A model generated the notes under the pieces. It saw nothing but the letters and a program-made list of their open reading frames with translations, ran no database searches and was not told the DNA's origin. A stretch of 64,000 nucleotides of DNA from assembly GCF_900231835.1 (NCBI RefSeq), contig NZ_OCTN01000001.1:186001-250000 (forward strand), read 5' to 3'. A program made the translations under genes and the position numbers. Position 1 is the first letter of the stretch. Each line of letters begins with the position of its first letter. Of this stretch, positions 36,813 through 43,625 are shown in pieces. Origin of the DNA: Pontivivens marinum. GTDB taxonomy: Bacteria; Pseudomonadota; Alphaproteobacteria; Rhodobacterales; Rhodobacteraceae.

Positions 36813-37655
36813 ATGAAATTCGAAGGCACTAAGGACTATGTCGCAACAGGCGACCTGACCGTTGCAGTAAATGCAGCCATTGCGCTGGAACGCCCGCTAT
36901 TGGTTAAGGGTGAACCGGGCACTGGTAAAACGGAACTGGCTCGTCAGGTTGCTGATGCGCTGGGGGTTCCGATCCTCGAATGGACTGTAAAATCAACGAC
37001 CAAGGCGCAGCAGGGCCTGTATGAATACGATGCCGTATCCCGCCTGCGCGACAGCCAGTTGGGCGAGGAACGGGTCCACGATGTGTCCAATTATATCCGC
37101 AAGGGGATGTTGTGGCAGGCCTTTGATGCGGATGAGCGCGTGGTCCTGCTGATCGACGAAATCGACAAGGCGGATATCGAGTTTCCAAACGATCTGCTGC
37201 AAGAACTCGACCGGATGGAATTTCATGTCTACGAGACGGGAAAGACGGTTCGCGCCAAACATCGCCCGATCGTGATCATCACCTCGAACAACGAAAAAGA
37301 ACTGCCCGACGCCTTCTTGCGCCGTTGTTTCTTCCACTACATCCAGTTTCCCGCCCCCGACATCATGGCCCGGATTGTTGAGGTCCACTTCCCCAACATC
37401 AAAAAGACCCTGATGACGGAGGCCCTGACCCAGTTCTACGATATCCGCGAAACCCCGGGGCTCAAGAAAAAGCCGTCCACATCCGAGGCTCTGGACTGGC
37501 TGAAACTGCTCCTGGTTGAGGATCTGGACCCCGAGGATCTGAAACGCGACGGAAAGGACGCCCTGCCCCAACTGCACGGCGCGCTTTTGAAGAACGAACA
37601 GGACGTGCATTTGTTCGAGCGTCTGGCCTTTATGGCGCGGCGCGACGGGCGCTAA
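36813..37655 (+). CDS. MoxR-family AAA+ ATPase
   Basis: A 280-aa AAA+ ATPase. Walker A is GEPGTGKT (residues 33-40), Walker B is VVLLIDEIDKA (near 110-120), sensor 1 is IITSNNEKELPDAFLRRC and the arginine-finger region follows. MoxR proteins act as chaperones with VWA-domain partners to insert cofactors or metals into enzymes. AGGAAAGG precedes the ATG at 36813. A CoxE-type VWA protein is encoded 3.5 kb downstream on the same strand, probably the partner. Its stop codon overlaps the stop of the converging TetR gene by 4 bases. Confidence 0.9.
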   Translation: MKFEGTKDYVATGDLTVAVNAAIALERPLLVKGEPGTGKTELARQVADALGVPILEWTVKSTTKAQQGLYEYDAVSRLRDSQLGEERVHDVSNYIRKGMLWQAFDADERVVLLIDEIDKADIEFPNDLLQELDRMEFHVYETGKTVRAKHRPIVIITSNNEKELPDAFLRRCFFHYIQFPAPDIMARIVEVHFPNIKKTLMTEALTQFYDIRETPGLKKKPSTSEALDWLKLLLVEDLDPEDLKRDGKDALPQLHGALLKNEQDVHLFERLAFMARRDGR

Positions 37656-38203
37656 GCCTCGAAATTCAGCGCGGCCGTTAGCAAAAACCGCACCTGTTGC
37701 TCATAATGCGGCAGGTGCGGCGCGGCAAAGCCATCCAGCTTCAGCGAATTTTCGGCGACACACAGTCCCAATATTGCGGATGACATCAATGCCGCACGGG
37801 AGGGGTCGCCCAAAACACCCTCAATCTTGCTCTGCCACAGCTCGTCATAAACCTTGCGGACCAAATGTCCGACCTGCTCATCGTCCGCATTCATTTGGAT
37901 CAGGCGCGTGACCGATGGCATATCAGACCCACGGTCCAGCGTTACAAACACCTGAACAATCGCATCAACCAGCGCGGCACCATCAGGCATAACAACACCG
38001 TCCAGCCCATAGGCCTCGTGCAAGGTTGCCTCGAACAATCCCAGCTTGGATCCGTAATATCGCGAGATCAGCGCAACATCGACGCCTGCCGCCCGCGCAA
38101 CCTCCCGAACAGAAACATTGGTAAATCCCCGCGACCAGAACAGGCGTAGACCATGGGTCAGCAATGCCTCGCGGGTGGTATAGGATGTACTCAAATCACG
38201 CAT
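37652..38203 (-). CDS. TetR-family transcriptional repressor
   Basis: A 183-aa regulator with an N-terminal TetR helix-turn-helix: TREALLTHGLRLFWSRGFTNVSVREVARAAGVDVALISRYYGSKLGLFEATL (residues 9-60). The ligand domain is helical and unspecific. It is divergent from an SDR gene with a 94-base spacer that contains a perfect palindrome overlapping a likely -35 box (38224-38241). The simplest reading is that it represses the SDR gene and perhaps itself. The ligand is unknown. Its 3' end overlaps the MoxR gene by 4 bases. Confidence 0.88.
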   Translation of the reverse strand: MRDLSTSYTTREALLTHGLRLFWSRGFTNVSVREVARAAGVDVALISRYYGSKLGLFEATLHEAYGLDGVVMPDGAALVDAIVQVFVTLDRGSDMPSVTRLIQMNADDEQVGHLVRKVYDELWQSKIEGVLGDPSRAALMSSAILGLCVAENSLKLDGFAAPHLPHYEQQVRFLLTAALNFEA

Positions 38204-38223
38204 AAACAGGCCGTCCCTCGCAT

Positions 38224-38241
38224 AGTCAACAACCGTTGACT
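38224..38241. promoter_or_regulatory. Palindromic operator for the TetR regulator
   Basis: AGTCAAC-AACC-GTTGACT is a perfect 7-bp inverted repeat in the TetR-SDR spacer, 20 bases before the TetR start on one side and 57 bases before the SDR start on the other. Its right arm contains the TTGACT -35 box of the SDR promoter, so binding would block RNA polymerase. Confidence 0.65.
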
Positions 38242-38264
38242 TAGGTTACTACAGCACATAAACT
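38236..38264 (+). promoter_or_regulatory. Sigma-70-type promoter of the SDR gene
   Basis: TTGACT (38236-38241, five of six consensus bases), a 17-base spacer and TAAACT (38259-38264, four of six). Transcription would start near 38271, leaving a leader of about 27 bases before the SDR start. Confidence 0.5.
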
Positions 38265-38297
38265 ATTGAATAAGCAAGTTAACACAGTTCAGGAGTG

Positions 38298-39080
38298 ATG
38301 CCTATCGCCGATCTTGCACTTATCACTGGCGCAACATCCGGCATCGGAGAGGCGTTTGCACGCCTTCATGCGAACAAGGGCGGAGACCTGATAATCACGG
38401 CACGACGCGCTGCGGAACTTGAGGCGATGAAGGCGGAGCTTGAGGCCACCCACGGCATCACAGTCTACGCCATTCCCGCCGATCTGGGCACGTCCGAGGG
38501 CATAGATGCACTGCTAGACATCGTTGCCACCATCGAAATTCCCGACATTCTGATAAATAGCGCAGGCTTTGGCGGGCATGGCCCCCATGTGTTGCGCGAC
38601 TTGGCAACCGAACAGGCGATGATCGACCTTAACATAAAGGCCGTGGTCACAGTTACCCACCGAATTGGCGGCGCGATGGCACGGCGCGGCTCAGGCAAAA
38701 TCCTGAATGTCAGCTCCACCGCCGGCTTTGCCCCCGGCCCGCTGCAAGCGGTCTATTTCGCCAGCAAGGCCTTTGTGACATCCTATTCACAGGCTCTGGA
38801 TCAGGAATTGCGCCCGCGCGGCGTAACCTGCACCGCGCTTGCCCCCGGCTTTGTTGAAACAAACTTCGCAAAGCGCGCCGACATTATCGGCACCGCCTTT
38901 ACCAAGGCAGGCGGCGCATCAGCGGACAGCGTTGCCCAATGCGGGTACAAGGCGATGCAGCAGGGTAAGTTGGTTGCAGTAAACGATCGACTGCTTGGCT
39001 TTGTGATGCAGTGGATGATGCCGCTCATGCCACGCCGCTTCGTTCTGGAGGCGATTCAGCGAAGCCAGTCCAAGGATTGA
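38298..39080 (+). CDS. SDR-family short-chain dehydrogenase
   Basis: A 260-aa NAD(P)-dependent oxidoreductase. The cofactor motif TGATSGIGEAF is near residues 9-19, NSAG near 87, the catalytic serine in NVSSTAG near 138 and the YxxxK pair in YFASKAF near 152. The C-terminus contains a hydrophobic segment (LLGFVMQWMMPLMPRRFVLEAI), as in membrane-associated short-chain dehydrogenases of the DltE/YqjQ type. The ATG at 38298 lies only two bases after AGGAG; a GTG at 38295 is an alternative. It is probably controlled by the divergent TetR protein. The substrate is unknown. Confidence 0.85.
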   Translation: MPIADLALITGATSGIGEAFARLHANKGGDLIITARRAAELEAMKAELEATHGITVYAIPADLGTSEGIDALLDIVATIEIPDILINSAGFGGHGPHVLRDLATEQAMIDLNIKAVVTVTHRIGGAMARRGSGKILNVSSTAGFAPGPLQAVYFASKAFVTSYSQALDQELRPRGVTCTALAPGFVETNFAKRADIIGTAFTKAGGASADSVAQCGYKAMQQGKLVAVNDRLLGFVMQWMMPLMPRRFVLEAIQRSQSKD

Positions 39081-39091
39081 GTAACAATTTC

Positions 39092-39116
39092 GGAACGCTA
39101 TTCCACTCCGCACGTT
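39092..39116 (+). promoter_or_regulatory. EcfG-type (general stress response) promoter of csbD
   Basis: GGAAC (39092-39096), exactly 16 bases, then CGTT (39113-39116) equals the consensus used by the alphaproteobacterial general-stress sigma factor EcfG. It is the only obvious promoter in the 88-base gap before csbD, a gene class that is stress-induced elsewhere. A TGACGG/CCGTCA stem-loop (39124-39141) lies in the resulting leader. Confidence 0.6.
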
Positions 39117-39168
39117 AGTAGGATGACGGCATTAACCGTCACTTATTTTAGTAAGGTGGAGATTTGAC

Positions 39169-39366
39169 ATGAATAACGATATTTTCGAAGGCAACTGGAA
39201 GCAATTCAAAGGCAACGCACAGGCTAAATGGGGCGAACTGACCAATGACGAACTGGATCAGGCGCAGGGCAACCGCGCCGTGCTTGAGGGCAAGATCCAG
39301 GAGAAATACGGAAAATCCAAGGAAGAGGCCAAGCGCGAAGTCGATGAGTGGATCGACAGCCTCTGA
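39169..39366 (+). CDS. CsbD-family stress protein
   Basis: A 65-aa hydrophilic, highly charged protein: NNDIFEGNWKQFKGNAQAKWGELTNDELDQAQGN and EGKIQEKYGKSKEEAKREVDEWI are the CsbD signature. Members are induced by general stress sigma factors in many bacteria; the molecular function is unknown. GGTGGAG precedes the ATG. An EcfG-type promoter sits upstream and a good intrinsic terminator downstream, so this is a self-contained, probably strongly regulated single-gene unit. Confidence 0.92.
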   Translation: MNNDIFEGNWKQFKGNAQAKWGELTNDELDQAQGNRAVLEGKIQEKYGKSKEEAKREVDEWIDSL

Positions 39367-39388
39367 CCTGACCACCAGCACGATTTGC

Positions 39389-39415
39389 ACGCCGTCCCAG
39401 TGGGGCGGCGTTTTG
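39389..39415 (+). terminator. Intrinsic terminator after csbD
   Basis: ACGCCG-TCCC (39389-39398) pairs with GGGG-CGGCGT (39402-39411, one G-U) around a 3-base loop and is followed by TTTTGCG. The stem plus T-run begins 23 bases after the csbD stop. Confidence 0.8.
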
Positions 39416-39515
39416 CGTTGTACCCCTTACATTTCGACACAGGCGCACCGACCCTTCTGCATTGCGGCACACCGTCATTTACCTGCATATGGTAGAGCAA
39501 CTGACCGGACATCCC

Positions 39516-40424
39516 ATGCTCTCCACCCTCGCAGACCCGATCCTCCCGATATTTGCCATTCTTGCCATTGGCGTCTTCGCAGGCTGGCGCGGTCTGTTCG
39601 ACGTGGATTTCGCGCGGACCCTGAACCGGTTCGTGTTCTACATCGCACAACCCGCACTGGTGTTTTTCGTCGTGGCGCGCGCACCGTTTGCTGCCTTTGA
39701 TTACCGCGCTCTGGGCCTGTATCTGGTGTCGGAGATTGCGGTCTATGCGTTGGGCTACTGGGTCATGCGCCGCTATTTTGGCCGCGACCGTCGCGAAGCA
39801 TTGCTGCTGGGCATGACCTGCGCCTTTGTGAACCACGTTTTCTATATCCTGCCCATTGCCGAACGGATTTATGGCGAGGAAGCCGCCTCGACCATTGCAG
39901 GCATCATCATCGTGGATATCGCGCTGCTATTTTGCGGCACTGTGCTGATCCTCGATCTGATGAAAGCCGGAACCGCCTCGCCCACCAAGATCGCCGGAAT
40001 GATGGCGCGCAATCCCGCCTTTCTGGCCATTATCGCGGGTCTGGTGGTATATGCGCTGGAACCGCTATCGCCACAGGGGCTGTTTACCTTCGCTGAGTTC
40101 GTCGGCAATGCCGCACCGCCCGCCTCGCTATTCGCACTGGGCATCATCATGGCAGGCGCTGATTTTCGCAGGCCGGGCGGGGCCACTTGGTCAATTGTCG
40201 GGATAAAAACGGTTATCCACCCGCTACTGCTGCTCACCATGTTCGCGATGACCGAGGTAGACGCGGATAAGGCCGATATTGCCATGCTTGTGGCCGCCGG
40301 CCCCTGCGGCGCGATGCCCTTTGTCATTGGCCTGCAATACGGGGTAAAGACGGAGACAATCGCCCGCGCGATCCTGATATCAACCGGCATTACCCTGTTT
40401 ACTCTGGCTTGGCTGACCGCATGA
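39516..40424 (+). CDS. AEC-family auxin efflux carrier-like transporter
   Basis: A 302-aa membrane protein with about ten hydrophobic helices, matching the AEC (auxin efflux carrier) pattern: a five-helix repeat, LNRFVFYIAQPALVFFVVAR in the first half and VGNAAPPASLFALGIIMAG with KTVIHPLLLLTMF and AAGPCGAMPFVIGLQYG in the second. Family members export malate or other organic acids. Start choice is uncertain: ATG at 39516 (MLSTLADPIL) fits the family N-terminus best, while an ATG at 39489 and a TTG at 39462 also lie in frame and none has a strong ribosome site. It overlaps the GNAT gene by ATGA. Confidence 0.85.
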   Translation: MLSTLADPILPIFAILAIGVFAGWRGLFDVDFARTLNRFVFYIAQPALVFFVVARAPFAAFDYRALGLYLVSEIAVYALGYWVMRRYFGRDRREALLLGMTCAFVNHVFYILPIAERIYGEEAASTIAGIIIVDIALLFCGTVLILDLMKAGTASPTKIAGMMARNPAFLAIIAGLVVYALEPLSPQGLFTFAEFVGNAAPPASLFALGIIMAGADFRRPGGATWSIVGIKTVIHPLLLLTMFAMTEVDADKADIAMLVAAGPCGAMPFVIGLQYGVKTETIARAILISTGITLFTLAWLTA

Positions 40425-40861
40425 CACTGACCATCCGCCCCCTGATTGCTACGGACGAACCTGCATGGCGCACCCTATGGACCGCCTATCTGACGTTTTA
40501 CGACGCAACCGTGGCCGAGGAAGTTTACACCACGACCTTTGCCCGCCTACTGGGCGATGACCCACAGGATTTCTCCTGTCTGATCGCGGTAAAGGACGGC
40601 ACGCCAATCGGCCTGACCCATTACATGTTCCACCGCCACGGCTGGCGCGTGGAAAATGTGTGCTACCTACAGGATCTCTATGTCAGTGACGCCGCCCGTG
40701 GCACCGGCGCAGGCCGCGCCTTGATCGAGGCTGTTTACGCCGCCGCCGACGCAGCAGGCGCGCCAACTGTCTACTGGATGACGCAAAACGACAACGCGAC
40801 GGCACGCTTGCTCTATGACCGGATCGCGACCAAAACAGATTTCATAAAATATCAGCGCTAA
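40421..40861 (+). CDS. GNAT-family N-acetyltransferase
   Basis: A 146-aa acetyl-CoA-dependent transferase. TLTIRPLIATDEPAWRTLWTAYLTFY opens the fold, and the acetyl-CoA motif A is YLQDLYVSDAARGTGAGRALIEAVYAAADAAG (near 75-108) with the RGTGAGRALI loop. WMTQNDNATARLLYDRIA near 120 is motif B. The start at 40421 overlaps the AEC stop by ATGA. The substrate is unknown. It ends 69 bases before a small membrane-protein gene. Confidence 0.9.
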   Translation: MTLTIRPLIATDEPAWRTLWTAYLTFYDATVAEEVYTTTFARLLGDDPQDFSCLIAVKDGTPIGLTHYMFHRHGWRVENVCYLQDLYVSDAARGTGAGRALIEAVYAAADAAGAPTVYWMTQNDNATARLLYDRIATKTDFIKYQR

Positions 40862-40929
40862 GCTGACGAGTATGGCAGGCATCGGGCCAACGGCCCACCG
40901 CCACCCAGCCAAATTGCGAGGAACCTCAC

Positions 40930-41106
40930 ATGAACGCCCTTTACATCGGACTTGTCGGCCTTGCGATCGGGATCTTTCGCGCGAAACGTCGCGGTGGTTC
41001 GATCGGGGATATGGTGACATGGGGCATCGGCCACGCGCTGGCCTTTGTGATCGTGACGATCGTGGTGCTGATGGCTTACGATTTCGGCAAGTTCTACGTG
41101 CTCTGA
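40930..41106 (+). CDS. Small membrane protein (58 aa) coupled to the VWA gene
   Basis: The frame runs from ATG 40930 to TGA 41104-41106 and encodes 58 residues: a hydrophobic first helix (ALYIGLVGLAIGIF), a basic loop (RAKRRGGS), then a second helix (WGIGHALAFVIVTIVVLMAY). It should be a two-helix inner-membrane protein. GAGGAA lies before the ATG, and the stop shares its last base with the VWA protein start (TGATG). I recognise no family. Tight coupling to a CoxE-type protein suggests a role in the same MoxR/VWA system, perhaps as membrane anchor; this is inference. Confidence 0.75.
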   Translation: MNALYIGLVGLAIGIFRAKRRGGSIGDMVTWGIGHALAFVIVTIVVLMAYDFGKFYVL

Positions 41107-42290
41107 TGTTTTTACGGTTTTTCGACAATCTGCGCACCGCCAAACTGCCCGTATCCCTGCGGGAATACCTCACCTTGATCGAGGCAATGCAGGCCGGCGT
41201 TGTGATGTATGATGTCGATGCCTTCTACTATCTGGCTCGCGCGACATTGGTAAAGGATGAGCGGAATATCGACCGCTTTGATCAGGTTTTTGCCCATTCG
41301 TTCAAGGGGATGGAGCAGATCACCCTAGACGACATGATCGACCCGCAGGCCCTGCCCGATGAGTGGCTGCGCAAAATGGCCGAAAAACACCTGACGGCTG
41401 AGGAAATGGCCGAGGTTGAGGCCGCAGGCGGCTTCGAAGCGCTGATGGAGAAGCTGCGCGAACGGCTGGCCGAACAGGAAAAACGCCATCAGGGTGGCAA
41501 TAAATGGATCGGCACGGCAGGCACCTCCCCCTTCGGCGCCTATGGCTATAATCCTGAGGGCGTGCGCATCGGCCAAAAGGAATCGCGCCACCAAAAGGCG
41601 ACCAAGGTCTGGGACAAACGCGAATTCCGCGATTTCGACGATACTCGCGAACTGGGCACCCGTAATATCAAGGTCGCGCTAAAACGCCTGCGCCGTTGGG
41701 CACGGGATGGCGCAGCGGAGGAACTCGACCTGCCCGGCACCATCCGCGCCACCGCCGAACACGGCTATATCGACGTGCAAACCCGCCCCGAACGGCGCAA
41801 CGCCGTCAAGGTACTGCTGTTCCTTGATGTTGGGGGCTCCATGGACCCGCATATCAAGGTGGTGGAGGAACTGTTTTCCGCCGCCCGCACGGAATTCAAA
41901 CATCTCGAACATTTCTACTTCCACAACTGTTTGTATGAGGGCGTCTGGCGTGACAATTCCCGCCGCTGGACCGAACAAATCCCCACGCATGAGGTCTTGC
42001 GTACCTACGGGTCCGATTATCGCTGCATCTTTGTCGGCGATGCCTCGATGTCGCCCTACGAAATCGCCCATCCCGGTGGCGCCAGCGAACATTGGAACCC
42101 CGAGGCAGGCCATGTCTGGCTAACCCGCGCCCGCGAACAATGGCCCTCATCCCTATGGATCAATCCGGTCCCCGAACGGCTGTGGGGCTACACCCATTCC
42201 ATCCGCATGGTTCAGGACCTATTCCCCGACCGCATGGTCCCCATGACATTGGCCGGTCTGGAAAGCGGCATGCGCGAGCTAACCCGCTAA
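41106..42290 (+). CDS. CoxE-type VWA-domain protein, MoxR partner
   Basis: A 394-aa protein. The N-terminal helical part (MFLRFFDNLRTAKLPVSLREYLTLIEAM) and the C-terminal von Willebrand A domain with MIDAS-like motif FLDVGGSMDPH (near 239-249) define the CoxE/YehP-type family. A central linker is highly charged (EKLRERLAEQEKRHQGG) and precedes GTSPFGAYGYNPEGVRIG. The usual MIDAS DxSxS reads DVGGS, so one ligand is changed. The start at 41106 is taken from the 1-base overlap with the small membrane protein gene. These proteins pair with MoxR ATPases to activate metal enzymes, and the MoxR gene lies at 36813-37655. Confidence 0.87.
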   Translation: MFLRFFDNLRTAKLPVSLREYLTLIEAMQAGVVMYDVDAFYYLARATLVKDERNIDRFDQVFAHSFKGMEQITLDDMIDPQALPDEWLRKMAEKHLTAEEMAEVEAAGGFEALMEKLRERLAEQEKRHQGGNKWIGTAGTSPFGAYGYNPEGVRIGQKESRHQKATKVWDKREFRDFDDTRELGTRNIKVALKRLRRWARDGAAEELDLPGTIRATAEHGYIDVQTRPERRNAVKVLLFLDVGGSMDPHIKVVEELFSAARTEFKHLEHFYFHNCLYEGVWRDNSRRWTEQIPTHEVLRTYGSDYRCIFVGDASMSPYEIAHPGGASEHWNPEAGHVWLTRAREQWPSSLWINPVPERLWGYTHSIRMVQDLFPDRMVPMTLAGLESGMRELTR

Positions 42291-42310
42291 CCCCGGCGCC
42301 GCTTCATTTT

Positions 42311-42354
42311 GCCAGCCATATAGCAGCCGCATAGCAGCCACAGCGCAGCCCGCC
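42311..42354. repeat. Phased array of four 11-bp units with GCAGCC core
   Basis: Four consecutive 11-base units start at 42311, 42322, 42333 and 42344: the heptamers GCCAGCC, AGCAGCC, AGCAGCC and CGCAGCC, each followed by four variable bases. The 11-base step is close to one helical turn and is not a multiple of three, so it is not coding. It lies between the VWA gene and the M48 protease gene. A matching array occurs at 55501-55544. Confidence 0.75.
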
Positions 42355-42409
42355 CAAATCAGCGATAACCGCCGTTGCACTGGGCCGGTTCTGGCGCCAC
42401 ATTCAGCAC

Positions 42410-43105
42410 ATGGCCCTATTGATCCCAATCCTGATCGCCGTGATCGGCGGCTTCATCATGATGCACCTGTCCAGTTGGACCAGTGCGCGCAATCTAGGCG
42501 CCCAATCCAGCCCCCTGACCGACCCTGCGCTACTGCGCCTAACCGAGCGAATGGCGCGAGAACTAGATGCACCCAACCTCAAGGTTTATGTACAAAACAC
42601 GCCAGTTATCAACGGCTTGGCCGCGCCGGACGGGCGTATCTTCATCACCCGTGGTTTTATCGAGAAATACCGGCAGGGCCACGTTCAGGCCGAGGAAATC
42701 GGCTCCGTCATCGCCCACGAACTGGGCCACGTTGCCCTAGGACACGCCAAACGGCGGATGATTGATTATAGCGGCCAAAACGCGATCCGCGTGGTTCTGA
42801 TGATGGTCATCGGGCGCTTCGTTCCGTTCATTGGCCCATGGCTGGCCAGCGGCGCCACGCAACTGCTCGCCGCGCGCCTCAGCCGTCGCGATGAATATGA
42901 GGCAGACGCCTATGCCGCTGCTTTGCTTACAAAAATCGGGATCGGCATCAGCCCGCAGCGCAGCCTGTTTCGTAAGCTGGATCAGCTTGCAGGCACCGCA
43001 AACGGCACACCCGCATGGCTGTTGAGCCACCCCAGGGCCGAGGACCGCATCGCCGCCATCGAAGCCCTCGCCCGTAACTGGAACACACGCCCCTCTATTC
43101 GCTGA
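42410..43105 (+). CDS. M48-family zinc metalloprotease (HtpX-like)
   Basis: A 231-aa membrane protease. The first 20 residues form one membrane helix, then the gluzincin motif HELGH (His103, Glu104, His107) and the third zinc ligand in the DEYEADAYA segment near 170. A hydrophobic stretch between them (VVLMMVIGRFVPFIGPWLASGATQLLAARL) may be a second membrane-associated helix. HSHPRAEDRIAAI-type ending is typical of M48 proteins. It probably degrades misfolded envelope proteins. The ATG at 42410 has no strong ribosome site. Its 3' end overlaps the converging PIN gene by 11 bases. Confidence 0.88.
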   Translation: MALLIPILIAVIGGFIMMHLSSWTSARNLGAQSSPLTDPALLRLTERMARELDAPNLKVYVQNTPVINGLAAPDGRIFITRGFIEKYRQGHVQAEEIGSVIAHELGHVALGHAKRRMIDYSGQNAIRVVLMMVIGRFVPFIGPWLASGATQLLAARLSRRDEYEADAYAAALLTKIGIGISPQRSLFRKLDQLAGTANGTPAWLLSHPRAEDRIAAIEALARNWNTRPSIR

Positions 43106-43625
43106 GCGCCTTACCCAATCGCGGCAGGCCCGCCCGCTTTAACAGCGGCCGCACCACCTGCTCACGCCCCGATATTGCCTGCGTTCGCGCACGAACCTCC
43201 TCAACCGGTTCAGCCAGCGATCGCTCAGCATGACAGGCGAGGAAAAACGGATCCGGCCCAATAGCATAAAGGTTTTCCCGCGCCAAAATCCGGTTCGGAA
43301 AATCCTTGAGGTTACGGGTCACGATCATATCCGCCTGCCCCTCAATCGCAGCGGACAGCACATGCACATCGTCAGGGTCCGGCAGGTCCAGATCATCGCG
43401 CACCGGCGCGGCAACGCAGCCATTCGGGAAACGGTCGCGCAGCAATGCGATTTCCACCCGCGCCTGCGCCCCAACATCCGGCCCGGCCCGCAACGCGGCC
43501 CGCGCCCATTCCTCCAGAATACGCTCGGACCATAGCGGCACGAAATCCCCGCGCGCGGCAACCGCCACGAAGATTTCACGTTGGATCGTTGGATATAAAA
43601 CGCAGGCGTCTAGCAGGACCCGCAT
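43095..43625 (-). CDS. PIN-domain ribonuclease-like protein
   Basis: A 176-aa PIN-fold protein. Acidic active-site residues are visible in LLDACVLYP (Asp6), LEEWARA near 38, and DLPDPDDVHVLSAA near 80, with TRNLKDFPNRIL near 100 completing the fold. The extra 60-residue C-terminal part makes it longer than VapC toxins (about 130 aa). The start at 43625 overlaps the methyltransferase stop by one base (TGATG), so it is translationally coupled to an rRNA methyltransferase rather than to an antitoxin. I recall similar pairs in Rhodobacter but could not check. RNA cleavage or processing is the likely activity. Confidence 0.85.
   Translation of the reverse strand: MRVLLDACVLYPTIQREIFVAVAARGDFVPLWSERILEEWARAALRAGPDVGAQARVEIALLRDRFPNGCVAAPVRDDLDLPDPDDVHVLSAAIEGQADMIVTRNLKDFPNRILARENLYAIGPDPFFLACHAERSLAEPVEEVRARTQAISGREQVVRPLLKRAGLPRLGKALSE

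Noticed and set aside
42311-42354. CRISPR array reading of the GCAGCC repeats
   Set aside because: Units are only 11 bases, far below CRISPR repeat and spacer sizes, and there are no cas genes in the window.
43095-43625. VapBC-type toxin-antitoxin system
   Set aside because: There is no short antitoxin frame adjacent; the coupled gene is an rRNA methyltransferase and the PIN protein is longer than VapC.
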